Positions 44,662-53,492 of a stretch of 64,000 nt of DNA are shown here, in pieces. How positions within the stretch are numbered: position 1 is the first letter of the stretch; each line of letters begins with the position of its first letter. A program made the translations under genes and the position numbers. The notes beneath the pieces were generated by a model. It had not been told where the DNA came from. It saw only the letters and a list, made by a program, of their open reading frames with translations, and searched no databases. This stretch comes from JAVBKX01 sp031553835 (GTDB lineage Bacteria > Bacteroidota > Bacteroidia > Bacteroidales > Azobacteroidaceae), in contig JAVBKX010000041.1 of the NCBI GenBank assembly GCA_031553835.1, positions 94,954-158,953 of the forward strand. The letters run 5' to 3'.

Positions 44662-45267
44662 ATGGAAAAGATTCATAAATTTTTAGAATTTATCAAGCCA
44701 TATCAAGGCATTATTTATTTTGTCGTACTCTTATTGGGTACTCATCTCCTTTGGAAATTAGTTGTTACCGGAAATATGAGCGGTCATGAAATTGCTATAT
44801 TTGGTGTTGATATGACAGCCCAGTTTACTATATTATCATATTGGACAACCAGAATCTGTTATTCAATCATCAAATTATTTCCGGATACAGGTACCTTCAT
44901 TTCCGAAGGTACCATTATGTATTTCACTGATACAAAATTCCCTATCAGTATCATTTGGGGATGTACAGGAGTGAAACAATTATATTGCTTCGCTACGATT
45001 ATCCTGCTTTACACCGGCCCGTTGAAAGACAAGTTATGGTACATCCCATTAGGATGTCTTATTTTATGGGCATACAACATTATCCGCATTGTATCTATTT
45101 GTTTCCTGACCAGAAATCATCCCGAGTGGTTCGACGCTTTACATGAAGGTTGGTTCCGGTACATTTACTATGGGATAATATTCTTGTTGTGGGTCATTTG
45201 GGAAGAAAAAATTGCAAGAAAAAATATTCAAACCGTTAGTCAACAATACAGTTATGCTAATACCTGA
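44662..45267 (+). CDS. Exosortase/archaeosortase-family membrane protein
   Basis: A 201-residue polytopic membrane protein. The exosortase triad is recognisable: Cys101 in IIWGCTGVKQ, Arg142 in AYNIIRIV and His161 in LHEGWFRYIYYG, each at the edge of a hydrophobic segment and in the family order Cys-Arg-His. Exosortases are cysteine-dependent transpeptidases that process C-terminal sorting signals of exported proteins. The protein is short, resembling the reduced forms (XrtF-like) in Bacteroidota. No PEP-CTERM-like substrate gene is visible in the window. The end overlaps the aminopeptidase start by 14 bp. Confidence 0.83.
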   Translation: MEKIHKFLEFIKPYQGIIYFVVLLLGTHLLWKLVVTGNMSGHEIAIFGVDMTAQFTILSYWTTRICYSIIKLFPDTGTFISEGTIMYFTDTKFPISIIWGCTGVKQLYCFATIILLYTGPLKDKLWYIPLGCLILWAYNIIRIVSICFLTRNHPEWFDALHEGWFRYIYYGIIFLLWVIWEEKIARKNIQTVSQQYSYANT

Positions 45268-47038
45268 TCGAATCCATGCATTAAGGGAAAAAATGAAAGC
45301 AGCCCATATTTCGGCCTGCATTATCCCCTCTTCTGATCCTCATATCAGCGAATATCCGGCCGATTGTTGGAAATATCGTAAATGGATTTCCGGATTTACC
45401 GGTTCGGCAGGCACAGCGGTAGTTACTTTGAATAAAGCCGGATTGTGGACTGATTCAAGGTATTTTTTGCAAGCAGAACATGAATTGGCCAATTCAGGAA
45501 TTGATTTATACAAAGAAAAATTACCTGAAACGCCGGAAATAAAAGATTGGATCGCTGCCGAATTACCGTCTGGTTCTACTATCGGAGCAGATGGTAGAAT
45601 GTTTCAGGCTTCGGAACTACAAACGCTGCAATCTTTTTTCGCCTCTAAACGCATTCAATTAAATACCGGTTTTCACCCGTTAGACGAAATCTGGAAAGAT
45701 CGCCCGGTTTTTCCTTCCGGAAAATTATTTTTGCTCCCGGAAAATTTCTCCGGAAAAAGTGTCCGGGACAAAATAGAAGCGCTTCGGCAGGAGTTGACAC
45801 AACATAATGCTACCCTTACAGTAATTGCTGCTCTTGATTCCATTGCCTGGCTCTTCAATATCCGGGGAACAGATGTGGCTTGTAACCCGGTAGGAATCGC
45901 CTATGCCATTGTATCTGAAACTGAAGCGATGCTCTTCGTTTCTCCCGAAAAATTAACGCCGGAAGTTGCCGATGCAATGAAGCAAGCCGGCATCACGCTG
46001 GCGGATTACGATAAAATAACGGATTATGTCAGTACGCTCCCATCCAATTCCCGCGTATTGATCAATCCTGCAAAAATTAATTTTGCATTGTTTGATGCCA
46101 TTCCGGATTCCTGCAGGATTGTTGATATACCTGTACATCCCGTTGATCTCATGAAAAGTCTCAAAAATGAGACCGAATTAGCAGGAATTCGACATGCCAT
46201 GGAAAAAGATGGCGTGGCTTTACTCCGTTTTTGGATGTGGTTAGAAAAATCGTTGAACGAAAAGCAAACAATCACCGAATTAGACGTCAGCGAAAAATTA
46301 TTTGAATACCGTAGCCGGCAAGCATTATATGTCGGGGAAAGTTTTTCGACCATTGCCGGATATGGAGCGCATGGAGCCATTATCCATTATTCGGCTGATA
46401 AACAAAGTAATGCGACCATCCTGCCGCAAGGGTTTCTCTTAGTGGATTCTGGCGGCCAGTATTTTGACGGAACGACAGACATTACCCGTACGATTGCCGT
46501 CGGAGCCATCGACCATACGATGAAGGAAGATTACACTTGTGTACTAAAAGGGCACATTGCACTGGCATCTATTCAATTTCCTCAAAATACCCGGGGATGC
46601 CAATTAGATATCTTGGCTCGTAAATCGCTATGGGAAAGAGGATTGAATTATTTACACGGAACAGGGCATGGCGTGGGGCATTTTCTGAATGTACACGAAG
46701 GGCCTCAAAATATCCGATTGGAATACAATCCGGTTTGCCTGCAACCGGGAATGGTAACATCCAATGAACCGGGCATTTATCGCACAGGAGCCTATGGTAT
46801 CCGTATCGAAAACCTGATTTTGACAATTCCCGGCATGCAAACTGCATTCGGTTCTTTTTACCGGTTTGAAACGTTGACCCTTTGTCCGATTGACAAAACT
46901 CCGATTATCAAAGCGATGTTATCGGAAGAAGAAATCTCCTGGCTCAATCATTATCATCAAATGGTTTACAACCGGTTATCTCCATTATTAACCGAAGAAG
47001 AAAAAAGCTGGTTAAAGGAAAAAACAGATGAACTCTAA
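45254..47038 (+). CDS. Xaa-Pro aminopeptidase (M24B family)
   Basis: A 594-residue cytoplasmic metalloaminopeptidase removing N-terminal residues before proline. Two creatinase-type N-terminal domains (ISGFTGSAGTAVVT, GLWTDSRYF) precede the pita-bread domain with metal ligands in DSGGQYFDGTTDITRT (two Asp), HGTGHGVGHFLNVHEGP (His), SNEPG (Glu) and GIRIEN (Glu). The ATG at 45254 is chosen over a TTG at 45212 inside the exosortase-like gene. It is translationally coupled on both sides. Confidence 0.95.
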   Translation: MLIPDRIHALREKMKAAHISACIIPSSDPHISEYPADCWKYRKWISGFTGSAGTAVVTLNKAGLWTDSRYFLQAEHELANSGIDLYKEKLPETPEIKDWIAAELPSGSTIGADGRMFQASELQTLQSFFASKRIQLNTGFHPLDEIWKDRPVFPSGKLFLLPENFSGKSVRDKIEALRQELTQHNATLTVIAALDSIAWLFNIRGTDVACNPVGIAYAIVSETEAMLFVSPEKLTPEVADAMKQAGITLADYDKITDYVSTLPSNSRVLINPAKINFALFDAIPDSCRIVDIPVHPVDLMKSLKNETELAGIRHAMEKDGVALLRFWMWLEKSLNEKQTITELDVSEKLFEYRSRQALYVGESFSTIAGYGAHGAIIHYSADKQSNATILPQGFLLVDSGGQYFDGTTDITRTIAVGAIDHTMKEDYTCVLKGHIALASIQFPQNTRGCQLDILARKSLWERGLNYLHGTGHGVGHFLNVHEGPQNIRLEYNPVCLQPGMVTSNEPGIYRTGAYGIRIENLILTIPGMQTAFGSFYRFETLTLCPIDKTPIIKAMLSEEEISWLNHYHQMVYNRLSPLLTEEEKSWLKEKTDEL

Positions 47039-48425
47039 GCTGTTGTTGATCTCTCTGCTCATTTTTCTCGTTCATCCTATAAAGGCCTTTGATGGTCTGC
47101 ATATTGATATCAAAGCGCCTCAACTGAAAGGCAAACAATTGACGCTTTGTAATTATTATGAAGGTACCAGCTACAAGCTGGATTCATGCATCATCTCCGG
47201 TTCCGGCTCCGGCATTATCCGGAAAAACAAACCTTTGCATGAAGGATTATATCTGATTTATGTCAGCCCGACCAAACATTTCGACTTATTACTGGCTGAT
47301 GATCAGATATTTCAGTTAACAATTGACACTGCCAATTTTTTCAACAACAAAATAAAAGGAGCCTCGCAATCCGAAGCATTTCTCGAATACACCCGATTTC
47401 TCTCCGGTAAACAAAAAGAACAAACGGATTTATTAGACCGGCAGAAACAACTGCTCAAAGAAAATAAAAATACTCAGGCTATTGAAACGCAATTAGTTGA
47501 TTTAAACGCTGCAGTAGCTGATTTTCAACACGTTTTTTTTCAAAATCATAAAAATGAATGGGTCGGCACGTTTCTCGAGAGCGTGACGCCGGTCGAAGGG
47601 CCTTTTCCGTATCCTAAAAATCCGGAAGAAAAAAAATTGCAATTTGACTTTATGAAAGTGCATTTTTTTGATCATGTAAACTTACAGGATTCCCGATTCT
47701 GGCATACTAATTTTTTTCCGCAACGCATTACTACATACCTGCAACAATGTGTAGAATTTGTACCTGATTCGTTGGCCAATGCGGCAATCCGGTTGGTAGA
47801 AAAAACGCAAGGCGACAGTACCTGTTTTAGGATGATGTTGAATTCACTGACAATGAATGCCTTGCAAAGCACTATTATGGGGATGGAAAATATTTGGGCT
47901 AAACTGGCCGAAGATTATTTTCTGAAGCCGGGAATGACTCCCTGGGCGGATTCTACTTTCTTGGCGAATATCCGCTCGGAATATACCCATGTAAGATTTA
48001 ACAGAATCGGAATGACTGCGCAAAACATATTATTGACCGATACTACCGGCACTCAGACCTGGCTGTATGATGCCTGCAAAAAATATACGTTGCTTTATTT
48101 TTTCGAACCTTCGTGCGGCCATTGCAAAGAAACAACTCCTGCAGTGCATGATTTATACCTGAAATACAAAGAAAAAGGTTTTGAAGTGATTGCCATTTAC
48201 ATGCTGACAGACCAAGCGGAATGGCGACAATTTACCAACGAAAACCACTTATCCGACTGGATTAATCTTTGGGATCCCGATCGGGTTTCTTATTTTTGGC
48301 AATACTACGATACCTCTTCCACCCCTGCCCTATTTTTAATGGATGAAAATAAAAAAATTATAGCCAAAGATTTAGATGTAAATTCGTTGGATAAATTCCT
48401 CGCCCGCTTATTGAATGGTATGTAA
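47028..48425 (+). CDS. Thioredoxin-like periplasmic protein with CGHC active site
   Basis: A 465-residue exported protein: signal peptide to about KAF, a DUF4369-like N-terminal beta domain (LHIDIKAPQLKGKQLTL), a helical DUF5106-type middle and a TlpA-like thioredoxin fold with the active-site CGHC at residues 363-366 (FFEPSCGHCKETTP) and cis-Pro STPALFLMD. It probably acts as a periplasmic disulfide reductant or isomerase. It starts 11 bp inside the aminopeptidase gene and overlaps the convergent gene at 48408-48923 by 18 bp. Confidence 0.88.
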   Translation: MNSKLLLISLLIFLVHPIKAFDGLHIDIKAPQLKGKQLTLCNYYEGTSYKLDSCIISGSGSGIIRKNKPLHEGLYLIYVSPTKHFDLLLADDQIFQLTIDTANFFNNKIKGASQSEAFLEYTRFLSGKQKEQTDLLDRQKQLLKENKNTQAIETQLVDLNAAVADFQHVFFQNHKNEWVGTFLESVTPVEGPFPYPKNPEEKKLQFDFMKVHFFDHVNLQDSRFWHTNFFPQRITTYLQQCVEFVPDSLANAAIRLVEKTQGDSTCFRMMLNSLTMNALQSTIMGMENIWAKLAEDYFLKPGMTPWADSTFLANIRSEYTHVRFNRIGMTAQNILLTDTTGTQTWLYDACKKYTLLYFFEPSCGHCKETTPAVHDLYLKYKEKGFEVIAIYMLTDQAEWRQFTNENHLSDWINLWDPDRVSYFWQYYDTSSTPALFLMDENKKIIAKDLDVNSLDKFLARLLNGM

Positions 48426-48923
48426 ATAATGCAGCAGATGCACTTCCAAAGCCTCAACCGAGAGTTTTTGTTTTTCGCTGTCGTCTGAAATAGCCAAATC
48501 ATAAATCGGCAGGGAATTCTTCTTCAACCCTATTTTCAATGGAATATTTAATGAGGCTACCAGGTATTCCAGCTCCAGATTTTCTTTCAGACTCAAATCG
48601 ATTAAGGCATCAAATGCCGCCACTTGCAAATTTTTCAATATTTCAGGCGATACTTTGCCCCACCAGCTAAAATCTTTCTTCGACAAAAGCAAGTGCGAAG
48701 TCTGTGTGCCATTTATCACTCCCTTCATCGGTTGAAAACCACATCCGATCGCCCTTTTTCCCAAACCGGTCAATTGCTGCATAAATGACTCGGCAGCAGT
48801 CTCTTGATCTATTTCAAAAATAACAAGGATCGTCTGAAGCTCTTTTAGATTGCGGTATATTCTTTCCCGTTTACTCGATTTGCACAACCGCTTAATAACA
48901 TATTTAAGTATTTTTTTACGCAT
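48408..48923 (-). CDS. DUF6913-like protein of unknown function
   Basis: A 171-residue cytoplasmic protein with a basic N-terminus (KILKYVIKRLCKSSKRERIYRNL). Its core pattern (LLLSKKDFSWWGKVSPE, AAFDALIDLSLKENLELEYLVA) fits a small family restricted to Bacteroidota and annotated DUF6913. No function is known to me. It overlaps the ligA stop region by 8 bp and shares the ligA operon; its 3' end overlaps the convergent thioredoxin-like gene. Confidence 0.72.
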   Translation of the reverse strand: MRKKILKYVIKRLCKSSKRERIYRNLKELQTILVIFEIDQETAAESFMQQLTGLGKRAIGCGFQPMKGVINGTQTSHLLLSKKDFSWWGKVSPEILKNLQVAAFDALIDLSLKENLELEYLVASLNIPLKIGLKKNSLPIYDLAISDDSEKQKLSVEALEVHLLHYLHTIQ

Positions 48924-50913
48924 GAATCATTGTTAAAAATTCATCTTCATCTATTATTTTCACCCCCAGCTGCTTCGCTTTTTCCAGCTTAGCCGGTCCC
49001 ATATTGTCCCCTGCAAGAATATAACTGGTTTTTGCAGAAACAGAACCTGAATTTTTTCCGCCATTCGCTTCAATCATTGCTTTATATTCATCGCGCGAAT
49101 GATGCTGAAATGTTCCGCTTATTACAAACGTCAAACCCTGTAATTTAGTTGTGAGATTGGAGTGAAATTGTTCATCCATCGCAAATTGCAAACCGACTGT
49201 TTCCAATTCTTCAAGCAATTGCAAGTTATATTCATTGGCAAAATATTCCAACACGCTTTGAGCAATCCGTTCCCCGATTTCATCCACAGCCGTCAATTCT
49301 TCCAAACCGGCATGTTGTAACTTATCAATTGTGCCGAACGCATAGGCTAATTTTTTAGCAATAGTTTCTCCAACATATCGAATTCCCAATGCAAATAATA
49401 CACGTTCAAACGGCACCTGTTTCGATTCGCGAATACTTTCCAACAAATTACGAGCGCTTTTCTCTCCCCAACGTTCCAAATGCATAATATCCTGCATCCT
49501 GAGGCTATATAAATCAGCGGCATTGCGGATTAGCCCTGCTTTATAAAAATGCTCTATTGTTTCACTTCCGGCAGTTATATTCATGGCTTTACGACTCACA
49601 AAGTGTTCGATTTTTCCTTTAATTTGCGGTTCACATCCCCATTCATTCGGACAATACCAGGCAGCTTCTCCTGTTTCGCGCACCAATCCGGCTCCACATT
49701 CCGGACATTGTTGGATAAAATGAGCTTTTTCATCCGATATTGAGCGGGCCTTTTTATCTACTCCTACAATTTTAGGAATAATTTCACCGCCTTTTTCCAC
49801 AAAAACTTTATCTCCGATATGTAGATCCAAATTATTGATAAAATCTTCATTGTGCAAAGATGCCCGTTTCACCATCGTTCCCGACAACAATACCGGTTGC
49901 AGGTTGGCCACCGGAGTAACCGTACCTGTTCGCCCCACTTGAAATGAAACCGAAAGCAGTTCGGTACAAGCCTGTTCGGCCTGAAATTTATAGGCAATCG
50001 CCCAACGAGGGGATTTTGCCGTAAATCCTAAATTCTTTTGTTGAAGAAGGGAGTTAACTTTTAACACAATGCCATCGGTAGCGACAGGCAGGTTTTTCCG
50101 ATGAATATCCCAATAAGCGATAAATTCGATCACATCATCAATGGTCTTGCATTTTTTTACTGCATCCGAAACTTTGAAACCCCAGGATTTTGCTTTCAGC
50201 AAATTTTCATAATGTCCCTCTTCCGGAAGTTGTTCGCCCAACATATAATAAAGATAAGAATCTAATTTCCGGGAAGCCACAATAGCCGGATTCTGCAATT
50301 TTAATGTCCCCGACGCTGCATTTCTCGGATTGGCAAACAAAGGCTCTTCCTGTTCTTCCCGTTCTTTGTTCAACGCATCAAATACCGCCCAGGGCATCAG
50401 GATTTCTCCCCTGATTTCAAATTTTCCGGGAATATTGTTTCCATGCAAACGCAACGGGATGCTCCGGATAGTTTTTACATTGGCAGTTACATCATCGCCC
50501 ATCGTTCCGTCGCCACGGGTAATTGCCTGCATCAGCTTTCCATTTTCATAAATTAAAGAAATGGAAGCCCCATCGTATTTGAGTTCTGCAACGATTTCAA
50601 ATGGCTCATTCAAAGCCTTTTGAACCCGATCGTAAAAATCGCGAATTTCTTCGCCCGAATAGGTGTTGGATAAAGACAACATCGGATATTGGTGGCGAAC
50701 CTGATTAAAATTCTTCGTAATATCGCTCCCCACCCGTTGCGTAGGAGAATTCGGATCAAAAAATTCCGGATGCGCTTCTTCCAGATCCTGTAACTGTTTC
50801 ATTTTCCGGTCGAATTCAAAATCACTGATTACCGGCTGCGAAAGCACATAATAATTATAATTATGAAGCTCCAGTTCTTTACGCAAATCCTCTATCTGAT
50901 GCTGAATATCCAT
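48916..50913 (-). CDS. ligA: NAD-dependent DNA ligase
   Basis: Essential replicative ligase, 665 residues, full length for the family. Domains in order: Ia NAD-binding helices, adenylation domain with AMP-accepting Lys112 in AELKYDGAS, OB fold (FQVGRTGTVTPVANLQPV), Cys4 zinc finger (CPECGAG with YCPNEWGCEP), helix-hairpin-helix block (GIRYVGETIAKKLA, VDEIGERIAQS) and a C-terminal BRCT domain (LTFVISGTFQHHSRDEYKAMI). 3 bp separate it from gldD. Confidence 0.98.
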   Translation of the reverse strand: MDIQHQIEDLRKELELHNYNYYVLSQPVISDFEFDRKMKQLQDLEEAHPEFFDPNSPTQRVGSDITKNFNQVRHQYPMLSLSNTYSGEEIRDFYDRVQKALNEPFEIVAELKYDGASISLIYENGKLMQAITRGDGTMGDDVTANVKTIRSIPLRLHGNNIPGKFEIRGEILMPWAVFDALNKEREEQEEPLFANPRNAASGTLKLQNPAIVASRKLDSYLYYMLGEQLPEEGHYENLLKAKSWGFKVSDAVKKCKTIDDVIEFIAYWDIHRKNLPVATDGIVLKVNSLLQQKNLGFTAKSPRWAIAYKFQAEQACTELLSVSFQVGRTGTVTPVANLQPVLLSGTMVKRASLHNEDFINNLDLHIGDKVFVEKGGEIIPKIVGVDKKARSISDEKAHFIQQCPECGAGLVRETGEAAWYCPNEWGCEPQIKGKIEHFVSRKAMNITAGSETIEHFYKAGLIRNAADLYSLRMQDIMHLERWGEKSARNLLESIRESKQVPFERVLFALGIRYVGETIAKKLAYAFGTIDKLQHAGLEELTAVDEIGERIAQSVLEYFANEYNLQLLEELETVGLQFAMDEQFHSNLTTKLQGLTFVISGTFQHHSRDEYKAMIEANGGKNSGSVSAKTSYILAGDNMGPAKLEKAKQLGVKIIDEDEFLTMIHA

Positions 50914-50916
50914 GAT

Positions 50917-51495
50917 TTACTTCCAATAAAAACCATTAATCATTGTTACAATATCCTCCTTGATATATGCTAATACAGGCGCTATCGAATCCGGGTTGGG
51001 CTCATGATTAAAAAGCAAAGAACCTCGAAAAAAATGCCTGACGCTATCTGTTACCATAAACTGCAAAGGTGATGCCACTTTTCCTTTTACTTCATACAAA
51101 ATGGCATGTACATTTGTCTCCGTATTATCATATAGGATGGGTTGTATGGCATCAGCTTTTATTGCATGCCGGTAAACCAATTGATAACTGTCTTCCGATG
51201 TACGCCGGAAATTCCCGGGCGTTACCGGTAAATACCAGCAATAAATAACTGCATTGAAATCAGGATACACCAGGTTAAACCATGTTCCGGCAGTAGAATC
51301 GGGAACCGGTTGTATCAATGATAAAGTAGAGGTGGGAAAGGCAAAACCGGGAAAAGCATCGACTTCATAATATTGATGTCCCGGAAGCATAATCCGGAAA
51401 TAACCATAGGGCCTGGGAGTATGCGACGATTCGGAACAGGCTGCCAATGCCGCCAAACCTATGATCATCAGTCCGATGAAATGCTTGTGAATCAT
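50917..51495 (-). CDS. gldD: Gliding-motility/T9SS-associated lipoprotein GldD
   Basis: A 192-residue lipoprotein (LAALAAC, Cys20) with the family start PRPYGYFRIMLPGHQYYEVD followed by FNLVYPDFNAVIYCWYLPV and a C-terminal DSRHFFRGSLLF-like block (DSVRHFFRGSLLFN). GldD is required for gliding in Flavobacterium and is conserved with GldE in Bacteroidota, including non-gliders. Its ATG overlaps the TGA of gldE by 4 bp, the standard linkage. It supports a functional T9SS in this organism. Confidence 0.93.
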   Translation of the reverse strand: MIHKHFIGLMIIGLAALAACSESSHTPRPYGYFRIMLPGHQYYEVDAFPGFAFPTSTLSLIQPVPDSTAGTWFNLVYPDFNAVIYCWYLPVTPGNFRRTSEDSYQLVYRHAIKADAIQPILYDNTETNVHAILYEVKGKVASPLQFMVTDSVRHFFRGSLLFNHEPNPDSIAPVLAYIKEDIVTMINGFYWK

Positions 51496-52838
51496 TCCGG
51501 CAATTCCTTTTCATCGTTATCGACAACCGCACGCCGGTAAAAACGAATTTTTACAATGCGGCGTTTGTTAACGTCTAATATTTCAAATACGCTATCTTTA
51601 TATTCCAGGACTTCCTGTTTGGCCGGAAAATCGCCTTTCAACTCCAGGATCAAACCGGCCAATGAATCCACATCATGTGTCAAATCCTCGAAATAATCTT
51701 CTGCCAAACCGGTCGCTTTGAAAAAATCGGACAGTAAAATTTTCGCATCGAAAATCAATGACCCGTCTTTCTCTTCTTTATATTTAAACGTTTCCGCATC
51801 ATCGTATTCATCCTGAATTTCACCAATAATTTCTTCCAAAATATCTTCCATGGTAACAATACCTGATGTTCCGCCAAATTCATCCACCACAATAGCTAAG
51901 TGGATTTTATTGGTCTGAAAATCTTCCAGTAAGTCATCTATTTTTTTTGTTTCCGGAACAAAAAAAGCGGGACGGATCAAACTTTGCCATCTAAATCCGG
52001 AAGGTTTATCTAAATAAGGAAGCAAATCTTTGATATACAAAATACCTTTAATATTGTCTTCTGATTGGGAATAGACCGGAATTCGCGAATATTCCACCTC
52101 TACTATAAAATCCAGCACTTTCTTGAAATTGGAACGGATATCGATATCAGCCATGTCAATCCGAGGCGTCATGATTTCGACTGCGGTCTTATTGTAGAAT
52201 TTGATAATTCCTTCCAACATGCTTTTTTCTTCCTGAATTTCGCTTGAGGTTAATTCCAATGCTAACGACAGGTCTTTCATCGAAACATCATGTTTCCGTT
52301 TCAGACGTTTATTGAAATATTGAGTGGATTTTACCAGCCAATTAGATACCGGATGGAGGAAATCATTCAGGAAATTGAGAGTTGGCGCAATCCGCCGGGC
52401 ATACTGCAAGGAATGGCTCTTAGCGTAGATTTTTGGCAAAATTTCGCCAAAAAGCAAAAGTAAAAAAGTCAGGATAACTGTCTCAAATGCAAAACCCAAC
52501 AACCGGGCTTCCGAAAAATCAAACCAGGTATTGAAAGCATAAGTACATAAAGTAACAACTGCCACGTTAACAAAATTATTGGCGATCAACACTGTCGCCA
52601 ATAAATGATCGGATTCTTCCAGTAATTCGGAAATAATATGGTCTGCCGATTTTTTACGCTCTCCCACATCGTTTTTCTCCGCCGGGGTCAACGAAAAAAA
52701 AGCAATTTCCGCAGCCGAAATGATACCCGAAAAAATCAGAAAAACAAACGCAATGGCAAAAGCCATTACAATGCTCCATGTCAACGGCGAAACCGAAACA
52801 TGAGAGAAAAGAGATGTAATAAAAAGTAAGTTGTTCAA
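51492..52838 (-). CDS. gldE: Gliding-motility-associated CNNM/CBS membrane protein GldE
   Basis: A 448-residue inner-membrane protein: CNNM domain (SGIISAAEIAFFSLTPAEK), paired CBS domains (MTPRIDMADIDIRSN; VVDEFGGTSGIVTMEDILEEIIGEIQDEYDD) and a CorC-type C-terminal domain. The adjacency and 4-bp overlap with gldD identify it as GldE. The frame opens with TTG at 52838, 27 nt from a good promoter; the next in-frame Met codon, at 52766, would remove residues ahead of the first membrane segment, so the start is uncertain. Confidence 0.92.
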   Translation of the reverse strand: MNNLLFITSLFSHVSVSPLTWSIVMAFAIAFVFLIFSGIISAAEIAFFSLTPAEKNDVGERKKSADHIISELLEESDHLLATVLIANNFVNVAVVTLCTYAFNTWFDFSEARLLGFAFETVILTFLLLLFGEILPKIYAKSHSLQYARRIAPTLNFLNDFLHPVSNWLVKSTQYFNKRLKRKHDVSMKDLSLALELTSSEIQEEKSMLEGIIKFYNKTAVEIMTPRIDMADIDIRSNFKKVLDFIVEVEYSRIPVYSQSEDNIKGILYIKDLLPYLDKPSGFRWQSLIRPAFFVPETKKIDDLLEDFQTNKIHLAIVVDEFGGTSGIVTMEDILEEIIGEIQDEYDDAETFKYKEEKDGSLIFDAKILLSDFFKATGLAEDYFEDLTHDVDSLAGLILELKGDFPAKQEVLEYKDSVFEILDVNKRRIVKIRFYRRAVVDNDEKELPE

Positions 52839-52865
52839 CGATATAAAAAGTTACGATCTATCGGG

Positions 52866-52897
52866 CAAAGATAATTATTTCCGTTCCAAGATACAAA
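52866..52897 (-). promoter_or_regulatory. Putative promoter of the gldE-gldD-ligA operon
   Basis: On the minus strand TTTG (52894-52897) is followed after a 20-bp spacer by TATCTTTG (52866-52873), close to the Bacteroidota consensus of TTTG, 19 bp, TAnnTTTG. It lies 27 nt before the gldE TTG. Confidence 0.65.
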
Positions 52898-52964
52898 AAA
52901 CAATGATTTTTTGAAATAATTATCTCTCCTTTACAACATTCACTCTTTATTGCTGTTGACCAGA

Positions 52965-53336
52965 TTAAAACACCTTCTCAAAAGATTCTTTTGAATATTG
53001 TTTATTTGTTTCCTTAAATAAGCTATCCCTGGTATTTTTCAATGACAAATGATCTTTGCCACCTAACCGGGAAAGAAGACCTAAAGGGGTAAGGAATAAA
53101 TAAAATACTAAACTCAGCAGAATATTGGGAACGATTAACCCCAACAGCCAAGCCAATTTCATCCAACACCAATCGATTTTTTCAGCCAGGGTCCTGGACA
53201 AAAAACCGGCCAAACCTGTGAAAAATGCAATTCCTAACCATACCGGCGACTTGGTTAGCCAATAAACAAATGTAAATCCGAGGACAATAATTAAAATTGT
53301 CTTCACCGGCTCCGTTTTTTTTCCTTTAACCGCCAT
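52965..53336 (-). CDS. SxtJ-like small membrane protein
   Basis: A 123-residue protein (ATG at 53336) with a basic start AVKGKKTEPVK and about three hydrophobic segments (TILIIVLGFTFVYWLT, VWLGIAFFTGLAGFL, LLGLIVPNILLSLVFYLFLTP) ending in the conserved GLLSRLGGKDHLSLK and a hydrophilic tail. This is the pattern of SxtJ, named from the saxitoxin cluster and of unknown function. It starts 2 bp after the DUF5989-like stop and closes the carbamoyltransferase cassette. The frame upstream of 53336 only shadows the 49-residue gene. Confidence 0.82.
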   Translation of the reverse strand: MAVKGKKTEPVKTILIIVLGFTFVYWLTKSPVWLGIAFFTGLAGFLSRTLAEKIDWCWMKLAWLLGLIVPNILLSLVFYLFLTPLGLLSRLGGKDHLSLKNTRDSLFKETNKQYSKESFEKVF

Positions 53337-53338
53337 AC

Positions 53339-53488
53339 TTAGAATATTGTATAAATAAAAGGCGCGATAGCCGTACCTCCACCAAAAACGATCAGTAAGC
53401 CCAGCAACAACAACAATATAATCATTGGCGCCAACCAATACTTTTTGCGTTCCTTCATGAACGCCCATAAATCTTTCAATAAGTCCAT
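53339..53488 (-). CDS. DUF5989-like 49-residue membrane peptide
   Basis: A very short gene. Translation of the minus strand from 53488 gives MDLLKDLWAFMKERKKYW at the start, then one strongly hydrophobic segment (MIILLLLLGLLIVF) and a GGGTAIAPFIYTIF end. The WxFMKxRKKxWL pattern and the GGG turn fit DUF5989. It lies 4 bp from the SGNH-like gene and 2 bp from the SxtJ-like gene, so it belongs to the cassette. Such short genes are often missed by annotation. Confidence 0.85.
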   Translation of the reverse strand: MDLLKDLWAFMKERKKYWLAPMIILLLLLGLLIVFGGGTAIAPFIYTIF

Positions 53489-53492
53489 AATT

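Noticed and set aside
53337..53468. N-terminal extension of the SxtJ-like protein
   Set aside because: The extension is the shifted frame of the 49-residue DUF5989-like gene; the ATG at 53336 gives the normal family start.
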